Positions 9,360-19,687 of a stretch of DNA of 64,000 bases are shown here, piece after piece. The notes under the pieces were generated by a model, which ran no database searches, was not told the origin of the DNA, and saw nothing but the letters and a program-made list of their open reading frames with translations. The number at the start of each line of letters is the position of its first letter. Positions within the stretch are counted from its first letter, which is position 1. Source of the DNA: Variovorax paradoxus (GTDB taxonomy: Bacteria; Pseudomonadota; Gammaproteobacteria; Burkholderiales; Burkholderiaceae_C); NCBI RefSeq assembly GCF_018614875.1, contig NZ_JAGGNW010000010.1, forward strand, positions 310,001-374,000, in the 5' to 3' direction. Both the position numbers and the translations under genes were made by a program.

Positions 9360-9893
9360 ATGGCGAATCGCGACGCTCTCCGAGCCTTCCAGTCCCGGCT
9401 TGCGAGCCGCCTGCAGGCTGCGCGCACGACCGGCGTTGCCGCCGCGTGGCTCGCGGTCGAGGCGGGCGAGGGCAAGTACCTCTTTCCACTCGGCCATGCG
9501 GGAGAAATCTTCCCGTGGGTGCCGCCGCAGCCCGTGCCCTACACGCAACCCTGGTTCCTGGGCGTTGCCAACCTGCGCGGCGGCCTCTATGGCGTGGTGC
9601 ACCTGTCGGCGTTCGCCTCGAGCGCGCCGAGCGCGGCAGCCGCCACCGAGGCGGCCCGCATGCAATCGCGGCTCGTTGCCCTCAACGAGCTGCTCGAAGT
9701 GAACTGCGCATTGCTGGTCGATCGACTGGCAGGGTTGCGGGGCGTCGAAGCCTTCACGGCTTCGGAGCCGCCAGATGCACAAGCGCCCGCCTGGCTGGGG
9801 CATCTGTACACCGACGCGGCGGGCGAGCGCTGGCAGGAAATCAACCTGCAGGCGCTTTCGCAGCAACCCGAGTTTTTAAGTATTGGCGCCTAG
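9360..9893 (+). CDS. pilI: CheW-like adaptor PilI
   Basis: 177-residue CheW-domain protein expected to couple the PilJ receptor to the ChpA kinase. Recognisable parts are the N-terminal basic helix RLASRLQAAR, AAWLAVEAGEGKYLFPL, GVANLRGGLYGVVHL (the conserved CheW NLRG motif) and LLVDRLAGLRG. It sits between pilH and pilJ, the standard order. Confidence 0.9.
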   Translation: MANRDALRAFQSRLASRLQAARTTGVAAAWLAVEAGEGKYLFPLGHAGEIFPWVPPQPVPYTQPWFLGVANLRGGLYGVVHLSAFASSAPSAAAATEAARMQSRLVALNELLEVNCALLVDRLAGLRGVEAFTASEPPDAQAPAWLGHLYTDAAGERWQEINLQALSQQPEFLSIGA

Positions 9894-9935
9894 TGCTTCC
9901 GCACAGCCCAAAGACAACCACCTGAAGGACCGACC

Positions 9936-12248
9936 GTGAGCTCGATCGCCGACAAGTTCAAGAAATTACTGCCCGCGAACAGCGGCAACGACAAGGCCCG
10001 CGTCGACGGCTCCGGTTCCATATCGCTCGACGACGTCGACACGGTTCAGGCGCTGGAGGAAAAGACCGTCCGGCTGGCCCGCAAGGGCGGCGCACCGGCC
10101 GCGCCGCTGCCCAGCGGCTTTGCCGACGCAGCGCTGGGCAGCAGCGAGGCGGCCAACGAGGCGGCCTCGCCCGAAGGCGCCCAGGCGCAGGCCGCGGCCG
10201 GCCGCACGGGTTCGAACCCGGCGCGCCAGCAGCGCATCCTGGCCATCATGCTGGCGGTCGTGGTGCTGCTGCTGTTGCTGGTGGCCGGTTCCGCCATTCT
10301 TCGCGCCGAGCGCCTGGCGCAGCAGGTGGCGGCCACCGGGCAGTCGCTGATGCAGTCGCAGCGTCTGGCCAAGTCGATCTCGCAGGCCCTCGTCGGCAGC
10401 GTCTCGGCGTTCGTCGAAGTGAAGGACAGCGCCGACGACCTCTCGCGTCGCGTCGCGGGCCTGACCAACGGCGACGACTCGCTGCGCCTGGAGCGTGTGG
10501 GCAACCAGTACGACGAGGAGATGAACAAGATCAATCCCCTCGTGACCCGCGCCGACGCCAGCGCCAAGGCCGTGCTGGCCCAGCGCCAGATCCTGACGCA
10601 GGTGGGAACCGCCTTGCGCGACATCAACCAGCAGTCGTCCGCGCTGCTCGAAATGACGGAAACCGTCGCCTCGCTGAAGATGCAGCAGAACGCCACGCTG
10701 CCCGAGATCTCGGCCGCCGGCCAGCTCGTGATGCTGACGCAGCGCATCGGCAAGTCGACCAACGAGTTCTTCACGGTCGAGGGCGTGAACCCCGACGCCG
10801 TGTTCCTGCTCGGCAAGGACCTGAACACGTTCCAGGAAACCACCCGCGGCCTGCTCGACGGCAATGCGCAGCAGCGCTTCCCCGGCTCGAAAGACCCGCA
10901 GACGCGCCAGCAACTCGAAGCCATCCTGAAGACCTACGAGCAGATGCGCACGCACGCTTCCGCCATTCTGGGCAACCTGCAGGGCCTGGTGGCCGCGCGC
11001 GAAGCGCAGGCGTCCATCCTGACCGACAGCGAGCCGCTGCGCAAATCGCTCGGCGACCTGCAGGACAAGCTGTCCGCGCGCACCGGCCTGGGCGCCGGAA
11101 CGATCGTGATGCTGTTCGTGCTCTCGCTGGCCGCGCTGGCCCTGGCCGGCGCCATCGGTTTCGTGCAGGTGCGCGAAGGCCGCGAACGTGCCGCCGTCGC
11201 CGAACGCGAGCGTCTCGCGGCCGAACAGGCCAGCGACGAGGCCGGCCGCATCAACAACGCCAACCAGGCCGCCATTCTTCGGCTGATGAACGAACTGCAG
11301 ACGGTGGCCGAAGGCGACCTGACGCAGGAAGCCACCGTGACCGAGGACATTACCGGCGCCATTGCCGACTCGGTGAACTACACGGTGGAAGAACTGCGCT
11401 TGCTGGTGGGCAACGTGCAGAACACGGCCACCCGCGTGGCGCAGACCACGTCGCAGGTGGAAAGCACCTCGACCGAACTGCTGGCCGCCTCGACCGAACA
11501 GCTGCGCGAGATTCGCGAAACCGGCCAGTCGGTGGTGACCATGGCCGAGCGGATCAACGGCGTGTCCTCGCAGGCGCAGGAGTCCGCCACGGTGGCCCGC
11601 CAGTCGCTGCAGGCCGCGTCTTCCGGCCTGCAGGCCGTGCAGAACGCCATCGGCGGCATGAACTCCATCCGCGACCAGATCCAGGAAACCTCCAAGCGGA
11701 TCAAGCGCCTGGGCGAGTCGTCGCAGGAGATTGGCGAAATCACCGAGCTGATCTCGGACATTACCGAGCAGACGAACGTGCTGGCGCTGAACGCCGCCAT
11801 CCAGGCCGCATCGGCCGGTGAAGCCGGCCGCGGCTTCTCGGTGGTGGCGGAAGAAGTGCAGCGCCTTGCTGAACGTTCCGCGGACGCCACGCGCCAGATC
11901 TCGGCGCTGGTGAAGGCCATTCAGACCGACACGCAGGACGCGGTGGGCGCCATGGAGCGTTCCACGCAGGGTGTGGTCGAAGGGGCCAAGCTGTCCGACA
12001 ATGCCGGTACCGCGCTGTCCGAGATCGACCGCGTGTCGCGCCGGCTTGCAGACCTCATCGAGCAGATTTCGCAGTCCGCCTCCCGCGAAGCCGATTCGGC
12101 CAACGTGGTGGCAGCCAACATCCAGCACATTTTTGCCGTGACCGAGCAGACCGGAGAAGGCACCCGCAACACCGCCCAGCAGGTGCGCGAGCTGTCGCAG
12201 ATGGCAGAAGAACTGCGCCGCTCGGTGGCCCGTTTCAAGATCGCGTAA
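9936..12248 (+). CDS. pilJ: Methyl-accepting chemotaxis protein PilJ
   Basis: Receptor of the Pil-Chp system, 770 residues, GTG start. A long N-terminal cytoplasmic segment (about 1-100) precedes TM1 (about 101-122). The periplasmic region holds PilJ-type helical modules (LMQSQRLAKSISQALVGS; LVMLTQRIGKSTNEFF). TM2 follows at about 385-410, then a HAMP-like linker, and the signalling hairpin tip EQTNVLALNAAIQAASAGEA at about 610-630. The roughly 100-residue cytoplasmic lead before TM1 is longer than in Pseudomonas PilJ. It follows pilI by 42 bases. Confidence 0.93.
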   Translation: MSSIADKFKKLLPANSGNDKARVDGSGSISLDDVDTVQALEEKTVRLARKGGAPAAPLPSGFADAALGSSEAANEAASPEGAQAQAAAGRTGSNPARQQRILAIMLAVVVLLLLLVAGSAILRAERLAQQVAATGQSLMQSQRLAKSISQALVGSVSAFVEVKDSADDLSRRVAGLTNGDDSLRLERVGNQYDEEMNKINPLVTRADASAKAVLAQRQILTQVGTALRDINQQSSALLEMTETVASLKMQQNATLPEISAAGQLVMLTQRIGKSTNEFFTVEGVNPDAVFLLGKDLNTFQETTRGLLDGNAQQRFPGSKDPQTRQQLEAILKTYEQMRTHASAILGNLQGLVAAREAQASILTDSEPLRKSLGDLQDKLSARTGLGAGTIVMLFVLSLAALALAGAIGFVQVREGRERAAVAERERLAAEQASDEAGRINNANQAAILRLMNELQTVAEGDLTQEATVTEDITGAIADSVNYTVEELRLLVGNVQNTATRVAQTTSQVESTSTELLAASTEQLREIRETGQSVVTMAERINGVSSQAQESATVARQSLQAASSGLQAVQNAIGGMNSIRDQIQETSKRIKRLGESSQEIGEITELISDITEQTNVLALNAAIQAASAGEAGRGFSVVAEEVQRLAERSADATRQISALVKAIQTDTQDAVGAMERSTQGVVEGAKLSDNAGTALSEIDRVSRRLADLIEQISQSASREADSANVVAANIQHIFAVTEQTGEGTRNTAQQVRELSQMAEELRRSVARFKIA

Positions 12249-12257
12249 TGAAGCTCT

Positions 12258-12352
12258 CCCCCAGTCTTCGCGCACTTCGTGTCGCTTCGCCAACCCCCTT
12301 CCGGGGGCAACACCAGCAGCCCGGCAAAGCCGGTTCTGCGGTGTTTCACGAA
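12258..12352. repeat. 95-bp palindromic intergenic repeat, copy 1
   Basis: Located between pilJ and chpA. It is about 90% identical to 25745-25839. It contains two hairpins, CCCCC-TTCC-GGGGG and CCGGC-AAA-GCCGG. Both copies have the same orientation on the + strand and lie inside operons. A dispersed REP-like element is the simplest reading. Confidence 0.85.
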
Positions 12353-12432
12353 GTGGCCGCGATGGCTTTGTGCATCCGGGGCGCGCAACGCCCGGTGGAA
12401 AACTGACAGATAAAAGAACGGCGAGCATCCAC

Positions 12433-15400
12433 GTGTCGACTCAAACCCCTGCCACGGCCCCCCTCGCTGGCAACGTGCCGGCCAACGAAGACCTTGGGCC
12501 GCTGGCCTGGGTTCTGGGAGAAATCCAGAAATCCCTCGACAGCGTCGGCAAGTCGCTGCGGCGCTTCGTGCGCGACGTGGGCAGTGCTTCGGAACTCGAA
12601 AGCGGCCCGCTGCAAGTGGCCCGCCAGCAATTGCACCAGTCCGTCGGTGCGCTGCAGATGGTGGGCAACACCGCGCCCGCGCTGGTGCTCGGCGCCATCG
12701 AGTTCGCGGTGCAGGGCTTCATTGCCGAGCCGCAGCGCTGCACCGACAGCGCGGTCCAGAAGATCGAGCGTGCCGGCTTTGCCGTCACCGATTTCCTCAA
12801 CGCGCTGCTGGCCGGCAAGGCCGTGTCGTCGGTGGCGCTGTTCCCCCAATACCGCGACGTGCTCGAACTGGTCGGCAACGAGCGCGTTCATCCGGCGGAT
12901 CTGTGGAGCGTCGCCTGGCGCTGGGTCGAAGTCCGCCCCGCGCTGACCCAGGCCGCCGTGTCCTATGACCCGGCCGTGCGTTCGCGGCTCGACCGCGAAG
13001 TGCTGCAGCTGGTGAAAAGCGGCGACCCGCAGGCCGCACTGCGGCTGCAGGCGCTGTGCCTGGGGCTCGGGCGCGGTGCGCTGCTGCCCCGCGTCGCGAG
13101 TTTCTGGACCCTGGCCGCTGGCTTCTTCGAGGCCCTGGGGCTGTCGCTGATTCCCGCCGACTCCTATGTGAAGCGCGCCGCTTCCCGCGTGCTGCTGCAG
13201 TACGCCACGTTGGCGCGCGGCGACAGCGTGGTTTCCGACCGCCTGGGCCAGGACCTGCTGTTCTTCTGCGCCCAGGCCGTGCCCGGCGCGCAGGACGCCG
13301 CCGCCACCCTGCGCACCGTCCGCACTGCCTGGGGCGTGGCCGGCGAGCAGCAGGTCGACTACACGGTCGAGCAGTTCGGCCGCTTCGACCCGCTGGCGCT
13401 GGCGCAGGCGCGCAAGCGCATCGAAACCGCCAAGGAAATGTGGTCGGCGCTTTCGGGCGGCGACATCACCCGCACGCGCCAGGTGGCCGACACCTTCGCG
13501 CAGCTCGGCGAGTCGCTGCAGAAGCTGCATCCGCCCATCCTGCCGATGGTGGAGGCGCTCACGCATGCGGTCGAGGCTTCCGTGCGCTCCAGCCAGCCGC
13601 CGGACACCGAACTGGCGATGGAAGTCGCCACCTCGGTGCTCTACCTGGAAGCGGCGCTCGAAGACCTGGACCCGAGCGATCCGCAGCTCACCTCCCGCAC
13701 CCTGCAGCTGGCCGGCCGCATCGAGCGCGTGCGCGCAGGCGGACATTCGGAGCCGCTCGAGCCCTGGATGGAGGACCTGTACCGCCGCGTGAGCGATCGC
13801 CAGACCATGGGCACCGTGGTCGACGAACTGCGCAGCCACCTGAGCGAGCTCGAGAAATCGCTCGACCAGTATTTCCGCCGCCCCGCCGAGAAGGGCCTGC
13901 TGCGCACCGTGCCGAGCCAGCTGCTGCAGATGCGCGGCGTGTTCTCCGTGCTGGGGCTCGACCAGGCCGCCAGCACCGTTCAGCGCATGCGCGACGACGT
14001 CGAGCAGATGCTGGTGGGCAACGCATCGCCCATCGAGGAGATGCAGAGCTTCGACGCGCTCGGCAACAACCTGGGCGCGCTCGGCTTCCTGATCGACATG
14101 CTGGGCTACCAGCCGGCGCTCGCCAAGCGCCTGTTCGTGTTCGACGCCGATGCCGGCGAACTCAAGCCGCTGATGGGCCGCCAGGCCGCCGACAGCGGCG
14201 CCGCGGAGGCTGCGGCCCCCGGCGGCACGCCCGCGGGCGTCGAAGCGGTGCTCAGCATCGAGGAGGTCGATGCCCAGATCGCCTCCAAGCTCGCCGCGCT
14301 CGCCACGCCCAATCGCAAGGCGAAGGTCTCGCCCATCGAGGAATTCAGCCGCAAGGCCGACAGCTGGACCCACAAGATCGCCGGTCCCACGGCCCTGCCC
14401 GATACCGAGGTGACCGAGCTCGAAGAAGACGACCTGCAGAACATCTTCCTCGACGAAGCTCGCGAAGTGGTGCAGAACGGCCTGGCCGCCATCGACGAGC
14501 TCGGCAGCCACCCCGACGACACCGAGGAACTCACCATCCTGCGGCGCGCGTTCCACACCCTGAAGGGCAGCTCGCGCATGGTCGGCCTGACCGACTTCGG
14601 CGATGCCGCCTGGTCCTTCGAGCAGGTGCTCAATACCTGGCTGGCCGATCAGCGCGCCGCTACGCCCGACCTGCTCTCCGGCACCCGCAAGGCGCTCGAG
14701 GAATTCAGCCAGTGGGTCGAGGCCATCGCATCCGGCGCCCGGCACGGCTGGCAGTCGGGGCATTTCAGCCGCGTGGCCAACGCGCTGCTGGCGGGCGAAC
14801 CCGTGCCCACCGCCACGGCGTGGGTCGCCGATGCCGACGCCCTGGCCGTGGCCGCGCGCCATATTGCCGCGGAGCCGCCGCCCGCCGCCCCCGTTCCGCT
14901 CGAACTGCCGGAACTTCCCGAGTTGCCCGACCTGTCGCTGTCTCCCGCAGCGCCGGTGCAGACGGCACCCGCCGCAGGCTCCGAACTGCCGCCGCAGGCG
15001 CCGCCCGCTGCTGCCAAGCCCGAAGCCGACGACGATTTCGCATCGACCGATTTCCTCGACTTCGAATCCAGGCCGACGCCGGCCGCCGAACAACCGTTCG
15101 AGGCCCTGGCCGGCAGCGTCGATTTCGATTTCCTGGCGCCCGCGAATGCGGAGCCGCCGGTCCAGTCCATCGCCCGCTTCACGGCGGAACCCGCCGACGA
15201 ACCCGCGCCCGAACCTGCGGCCGCTGCGTCCGAATCGCCGGACCTGGCCGAGCTGCCCGAACTGGACTGGGCGACCGAGGCCGTGCCGGCCAGCGTGAGC
15301 GAGCCTGTGGCCCTTGCTGAGGAAGCGGCCCCGGTGCCGCCGGAAGAGCCCGCAGCGGCGCCGGCGGAAGAACCCGAGGCCGAGGAAAGCGCCGAAACCG

Positions 15401-18369
15401 CTGAAGCACCCGCTGCGTCCGGTGCCGAGGACCAGGTCAAGGTCATAGGGCCGCTGCGCATCGGCATTGCGCTCTACAACGTCTACCTCAACGAGGCCGA
15501 CGAGTGGTCCAGGCAGCTTGCCACCGAAGTGGGCGAATGGGCGCTCGAATCGCACGAGCGGCTGTCCGATTCGACCATTGCCCTCGCGCATTCGCTGGCC
15601 GGCAGCTCGGCCACGGTCGGTTTCCACAGCCTGTCGGGCATGGCCCGCCTGCTCGAAGCCGCGCTGCAGCATCTGCAGATGCAGGGCAGCGGCTCGCGCG
15701 AGCAGGGCGTGGTGCTGGTGGCCGCGGCCGACGAACTGCGTCGCCTGCTGCACCAGTTTGCCGTCGGCTTCCTGCGCGAGCCCTCCGAAGGAACGCTCCA
15801 GGCGCTGCGCGACATCGCCGCCGCGCCCATGCCGGCCGAGGCGGCCGCGCGCGTCGAAATCCGGCCGCTCCAGCACCTGGCGATGCCCGACGGCATTGCC
15901 GACGTGGCGCTGGACGACTCCGATGACGCCATCGACGTGGCCGATGCGGTCGACGTCGACCTGTTCCCCATCTTCGAGGAAGAAGCGGCCGAACTGCTGC
16001 CCCAGCTGGGCCAGGCGCTGCGCCAATGGGCGCACCACCCCGACGACAGCGCGCCGCGCGCCTCGGTGCTGCGCACGCTGCACACGCTCAAGGGCAGCGC
16101 CCGGTTGGCCGGCGCCATGCGCCTTGGCGAGCGCGCGCACCGCATGGAGTCCGAGATCGAAGTCCTGGGCACCCAGGGCGGCGCCGACCGGGCCGAGATC
16201 GAAAAACTGCTCACGCGCCTCGACTCGCTGCAGGCCACCTTCGACGCCCTGCGCGCCGCCGACGATGCCACCCAGGCCGAAGTGGCCCAGCTGGTGGCGG
16301 CGGCATCGGTCACCTCGCCGGGCGTGCAGCTGGTGCAGGTGGCCGCCGAATCCGGCGTGCCCGCCAACGACGAGACACTGGCCGTCGGCGAGGAGGGCGC
16401 AAGCCCGGCTGCGGAGACGGCCCCCGCGCCATCGCTGCTGCCGCGGCCGGCCCCTGCGCTGCTTGCGCCGCTGCGCGCGGTTTCGAGCCAGGCGGTGCGC
16501 ATCCGCACCCAGCTGCTCGACCGCCTGGTGGCGCAGACCGGCGAGGTCATCATCACGCGCTCGCGCCTCGAAGCCGAACTGGGCCAGCTGCGCGGTTCGC
16601 TCTCCGACCTCACGGGCAACCTCGACCGCCTGCGCCAGCAGCTGCGCGACATCGAAGTGCAGGCCGAAAGCCAGATGCAATCGCGCCTGGCGCAAGCCAA
16701 GGATTCGCAGCAGAGCTTCGACCCGCTCGAGTTCGACCGTTTCACCCGCGTGCAGGAACTCACGCGCATGATGGCCGAGTCGGTGAACGACGTGGCCACC
16801 GTGCAGCGCACGCTGCAAAAGACGGTGCAATCCACCGAAGACGACCTCAGCGTGCAGGCGCGCCAGACGCGTGAACTGCAGCGCGGCCTGCTGCGCACGC
16901 GCATGGTGGAGTTCGAGGGCATTTCCGACCGCCTCTACCGCGTGGTGCGCCAGGCGTCGAAAGACACCGGCAAGCAGGTGCGCCTGGACATCGTCGGCGG
17001 CTCCATCGAAATGGACCGCGGCGTGCTCGACCGCATGACGCCCGCCTTCGAGCACCTGCTGCGCAATTGCGTGGCGCACGGCATCGAGGCCCCGGCCGCG
17101 CGCGAAAAGGCCGGCAAGGACGCCAGCGGCCTGATCGTGATCGACCTGCACCATGAAGGCAACGACGTCTCGGTGAGCTTCCGCGACGACGGCGCCGGAC
17201 TCGACCACGGACGCATCGCCGAGCGCGCCCGCTCGCTCGGCCTGCTTGCGCCCGGCCAGGAACTGTCGCCCGAGGAAGCCACCGAACTGATCTTCAAGCC
17301 CGGCTTCTCCACCGCCGGACAGGTGTCCGAGCTGGCTGGCCGCGGCATCGGCATGGACGTGGTGCGCTCGCAGATCGCGGCGCTCGGCGGCCGCATCGAA
17401 ACCCACAGCGTTGCGGGGCAAGGCACCACCTTCAAGCTGGTGCTGCCCCTCACCACCGCGGTGACGCACGTGGTGATGCTGCGCGCCGGCGAGGTGTCGA
17501 TCGGCGTGCCGTCCAATCTGGTCGAGCTGGTGCAGCGCGTGAGCAGCACCGAGCTCGAAGCGGCCTACCTGCACAACAGCCATCCGTTCGGCAGCGAGCA
17601 GGTGCCGTTCTACTGGGCCGGCGCATTGCTGCAGGCCTCCGCGCGCAGCGAACATCCCACGAGCAGGAACAACACCGTCGTGATCGTGCGAAGCGCGGCG
17701 CAGCGGGTGGGCCTGCATGTGGACGAAGTGCTGGGCAACCAGGAAGTCGTGGTCAAGAACCTCGGGCCGCAGTTGGCTCGGCTGCCGGGCCTGGCGGGCA
17801 TCTCGGTGCTGGCTTCGGGCGCGGTGGCGCTCATCTACAACCCGGTGGCCGTGGCCGCGATGCATGGCGAACAGGCGCGCGAGCGCCAGGCCGCCGCGCT
17901 GGCCGCGCCGGCGCATGCCGCCGGAGCCGACCACGGTGCGCCGCAGGAGCCGTTGCCGATGCTGGCCCCCGTGGCGCCGCAGGTGCCGCTGGTGCTGGTG
18001 GTCGACGACTCCATCACCGTGCGCCGCGTGACGCAGCGCCTGCTGCAGCGCGAAGGCTATCGCGTGTCGCTCGCGGCCGACGGCCTGCAGGCGCTCGAAC
18101 GCCTGCAGCAGGAGCGCCCGGCGGTGGTGCTTTCGGACATCGAGATGCCGCGCATGGACGGCTTCGACCTGGCGCGCAACATCCGTGCGGACGATTCGAT
18201 GGCCGGCCTGCCGATCATCATGATCACCTCGCGCATCGCCGAGAAGCACCGCGACTACGCGCGCACACTGGGCGTGAACCACTACCTCGGCAAGCCGTAC
18301 TCGGAAGATGAACTGCTGCGCCTGGTGCGCAGCTACACCAGCGAGCCGGCCGCGCTGGCGGTGGCCTGA
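12433..18369 (+). CDS. chpA: Hybrid sensor kinase/response regulator ChpA (PilL)
   Basis: CheA-type kinase of the Pil-Chp system, 1978 residues from the GTG at 12433. Three Hpt histidines are visible: H708 (FHTLKGSSR), H1053 (AHSLAGSSA) and H1217 (LHTLKGSAR). After them come the dimerisation segment, the HATPase (HLLRNCVAHGIE near 1540, GRGIGMDVV), a CheW-like domain, and a C-terminal receiver with D1902 (LSDIEMPRMDG). A Pro/Ala/Glu-rich linker of about 250 residues separates Hpt1 and Hpt2. P. aeruginosa ChpA has more Hpt-type domains. Upstream is the palindromic repeat, not a normal short operon gap. Confidence 0.93.
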   Translation: MSTQTPATAPLAGNVPANEDLGPLAWVLGEIQKSLDSVGKSLRRFVRDVGSASELESGPLQVARQQLHQSVGALQMVGNTAPALVLGAIEFAVQGFIAEPQRCTDSAVQKIERAGFAVTDFLNALLAGKAVSSVALFPQYRDVLELVGNERVHPADLWSVAWRWVEVRPALTQAAVSYDPAVRSRLDREVLQLVKSGDPQAALRLQALCLGLGRGALLPRVASFWTLAAGFFEALGLSLIPADSYVKRAASRVLLQYATLARGDSVVSDRLGQDLLFFCAQAVPGAQDAAATLRTVRTAWGVAGEQQVDYTVEQFGRFDPLALAQARKRIETAKEMWSALSGGDITRTRQVADTFAQLGESLQKLHPPILPMVEALTHAVEASVRSSQPPDTELAMEVATSVLYLEAALEDLDPSDPQLTSRTLQLAGRIERVRAGGHSEPLEPWMEDLYRRVSDRQTMGTVVDELRSHLSELEKSLDQYFRRPAEKGLLRTVPSQLLQMRGVFSVLGLDQAASTVQRMRDDVEQMLVGNASPIEEMQSFDALGNNLGALGFLIDMLGYQPALAKRLFVFDADAGELKPLMGRQAADSGAAEAAAPGGTPAGVEAVLSIEEVDAQIASKLAALATPNRKAKVSPIEEFSRKADSWTHKIAGPTALPDTEVTELEEDDLQNIFLDEAREVVQNGLAAIDELGSHPDDTEELTILRRAFHTLKGSSRMVGLTDFGDAAWSFEQVLNTWLADQRAATPDLLSGTRKALEEFSQWVEAIASGARHGWQSGHFSRVANALLAGEPVPTATAWVADADALAVAARHIAAEPPPAAPVPLELPELPELPDLSLSPAAPVQTAPAAGSELPPQAPPAAAKPEADDDFASTDFLDFESRPTPAAEQPFEALAGSVDFDFLAPANAEPPVQSIARFTAEPADEPAPEPAAAASESPDLAELPELDWATEAVPASVSEPVALAEEAAPVPPEEPAAAPAEEPEAEESAETAEAPAASGAEDQVKVIGPLRIGIALYNVYLNEADEWSRQLATEVGEWALESHERLSDSTIALAHSLAGSSATVGFHSLSGMARLLEAALQHLQMQGSGSREQGVVLVAAADELRRLLHQFAVGFLREPSEGTLQALRDIAAAPMPAEAAARVEIRPLQHLAMPDGIADVALDDSDDAIDVADAVDVDLFPIFEEEAAELLPQLGQALRQWAHHPDDSAPRASVLRTLHTLKGSARLAGAMRLGERAHRMESEIEVLGTQGGADRAEIEKLLTRLDSLQATFDALRAADDATQAEVAQLVAAASVTSPGVQLVQVAAESGVPANDETLAVGEEGASPAAETAPAPSLLPRPAPALLAPLRAVSSQAVRIRTQLLDRLVAQTGEVIITRSRLEAELGQLRGSLSDLTGNLDRLRQQLRDIEVQAESQMQSRLAQAKDSQQSFDPLEFDRFTRVQELTRMMAESVNDVATVQRTLQKTVQSTEDDLSVQARQTRELQRGLLRTRMVEFEGISDRLYRVVRQASKDTGKQVRLDIVGGSIEMDRGVLDRMTPAFEHLLRNCVAHGIEAPAAREKAGKDASGLIVIDLHHEGNDVSVSFRDDGAGLDHGRIAERARSLGLLAPGQELSPEEATELIFKPGFSTAGQVSELAGRGIGMDVVRSQIAALGGRIETHSVAGQGTTFKLVLPLTTAVTHVVMLRAGEVSIGVPSNLVELVQRVSSTELEAAYLHNSHPFGSEQVPFYWAGALLQASARSEHPTSRNNTVVIVRSAAQRVGLHVDEVLGNQEVVVKNLGPQLARLPGLAGISVLASGAVALIYNPVAVAAMHGEQARERQAAALAAPAHAAGADHGAPQEPLPMLAPVAPQVPLVLVVDDSITVRRVTQRLLQREGYRVSLAADGLQALERLQQERPAVVLSDIEMPRMDGFDLARNIRADDSMAGLPIIMITSRIAEKHRDYARTLGVNHYLGKPYSEDELLRLVRSYTSEPAALAVA

Positions 18370-18400
18370 GCCGGGCTGCGGCCGGCGTCCTGAATGAAGC

Positions 18401-19483
18401 CTATGGCGCGAGCAGCGCCTGGCGCACCAGGTCGGCCTGCCGCGTGGAGCCCATCTTGGCCATCAGCGAGCTGACCTGGCTGCGCACCGTGTGCACCGAC
18501 ACGCCCTGCGCGCCGGCATGCTGCTTGGGCGACTGGCCCGCCATGAGCGCCGTCAGCACGCGCGCCTCGGCATGGGTGATGCCGAAGGCGCTGCGAAGCC
18601 TGTCGATCGAAGGCGCCATCTGCGAACGGCCGAGGCGGATGCGTGCCAGCACCAGCACCTCCTCGCCCAGGCTCAGCTGCGGCGCGGCGCGTGCCAATTC
18701 CAGTTCTTGCTGGCCTGCCGGTCCGCCGGGAATGGGCAGGCAGACCGGCTGACGCGATTGCACGGCCAGCCGGAGGCCGGCCGCCAGCGCCTGGAGCGTC
18801 TGAGCATCCGGATGCCAGAGCCGCTGGCCGCGCAGGCGCAGGGAACGGCTCGCGCCGAAGAATTCCTGCGCGCCGGCCGATGCGCGCAGCACGGTGCCCG
18901 CGGGCGTCGCCAGGAAGACCGTCTCGCCGAAGGCGGCGAATGCGGATTCGGCGTCGCCGAGCCACTGTTGGGCCCGCACGTCGCGCCGCACCAATCCTTG
19001 CCTCAGCGCATGGGTGACGCGGCGGACCCGCGTGCTGTCGAGCAGCCGGCGCGCATGGGCGGCCGTGCTGCGCTGCACCGTCAGGCCGCCGCGGCGCTGC
19101 GGGCCCTCGTCGACGACGCAGGCCAGCATCTGGCGCGCGCCATGGCGGCACATGAAGTCGGCGTAGTAGAGATTCTTCGAGAGAAAGGCCGGCGAGAACA
19201 GCTCGTGCGTGTCGAACCAGCTTCCCGGCGGCGCGCCGAAGGTCGGAGGAATCAGGATGTCGTGGGCGCAGAAACGCTGCGCATAGTCGAGCTCGGCGGC
19301 GGCTGAAACATTGACCTGCTGAAAACTCAGCAGCTCGCTGCCGCGTTCAAGCAGGATGAAGGTGGCGCTGTCGCCGCCGATCAGCTGCTGCATGCCCTGC
19401 AGCAGGTCGGTCCAGGGCGGCTCGGGGTCGCTCAGATGCGCTATGGCATCGAGCGTGCGGTGCAGCGCGAGATTCCTGTTCAT
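18401..19483 (-). CDS. LuxR family transcriptional regulator
   Basis: 360 residues with a C-terminal LuxR/FixJ-type helix-turn-helix (ITHAEARVLTALMAGQSPKQ then VSVHTVRSQVSSLMAKMGS). The large N-terminal part (TWTDLLQGMQQLIGGDS-like, then LRLRGQRLWHP) has no receiver or recognisable autoinducer domain; it resembles PAS/GAF-type sensors of orphan LuxR regulators. The start at 19483 has AGGGGGA just upstream. It is divergent from the lipoprotein operon at 19688 and probably regulates it. Confidence 0.85.
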   Translation of the reverse strand: MNRNLALHRTLDAIAHLSDPEPPWTDLLQGMQQLIGGDSATFILLERGSELLSFQQVNVSAAAELDYAQRFCAHDILIPPTFGAPPGSWFDTHELFSPAFLSKNLYYADFMCRHGARQMLACVVDEGPQRRGGLTVQRSTAAHARRLLDSTRVRRVTHALRQGLVRRDVRAQQWLGDAESAFAAFGETVFLATPAGTVLRASAGAQEFFGASRSLRLRGQRLWHPDAQTLQALAAGLRLAVQSRQPVCLPIPGGPAGQQELELARAAPQLSLGEEVLVLARIRLGRSQMAPSIDRLRSAFGITHAEARVLTALMAGQSPKQHAGAQGVSVHTVRSQVSSLMAKMGSTRQADLVRQALLAP

Positions 19484-19517
19484 GCGTCCCCCTGACGGAA
19501 GCGATCGTTGTCTTTTG

Positions 19518-19603
19518 TTTGCATGATGCGCGCCCGCGCTGTCGGGTGTCAACGCGCTACCGCTTCCCCGATGACCGCGCATCGTTCATTTGCACGATGC
19601 GCC
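19518..19603. promoter_or_regulatory. Two direct repeats between LuxR gene and lipoprotein gene
   Basis: TTTGCATGATGCGC (from 19518) and TTTGCACGATGCGC (from 19589) recur 71 bases apart on the same strand, close to seven helical turns. The core GCATGATGC is itself palindromic. This is a candidate binding-site pair for the divergent LuxR-type regulator; inferred from sequence only. Confidence 0.45.
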
Positions 19604-19687
19604 ATGCAGATCGGCCTCCCACACTGTTGAGAACGAAGGTTCGCTTCCCGGGCAGCCTCGTTGCTCGATACAACTGGAGGAAAGACC

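Noticed and set aside
12346-18282. A 1978-codon open frame on the minus strand opposite chpA
   Set aside because: It mirrors chpA exactly in phase with its codon bias; the translation is His/Arg/Gly-rich low-complexity sequence with no domain. GC-rich genomes commonly give such antisense frames.
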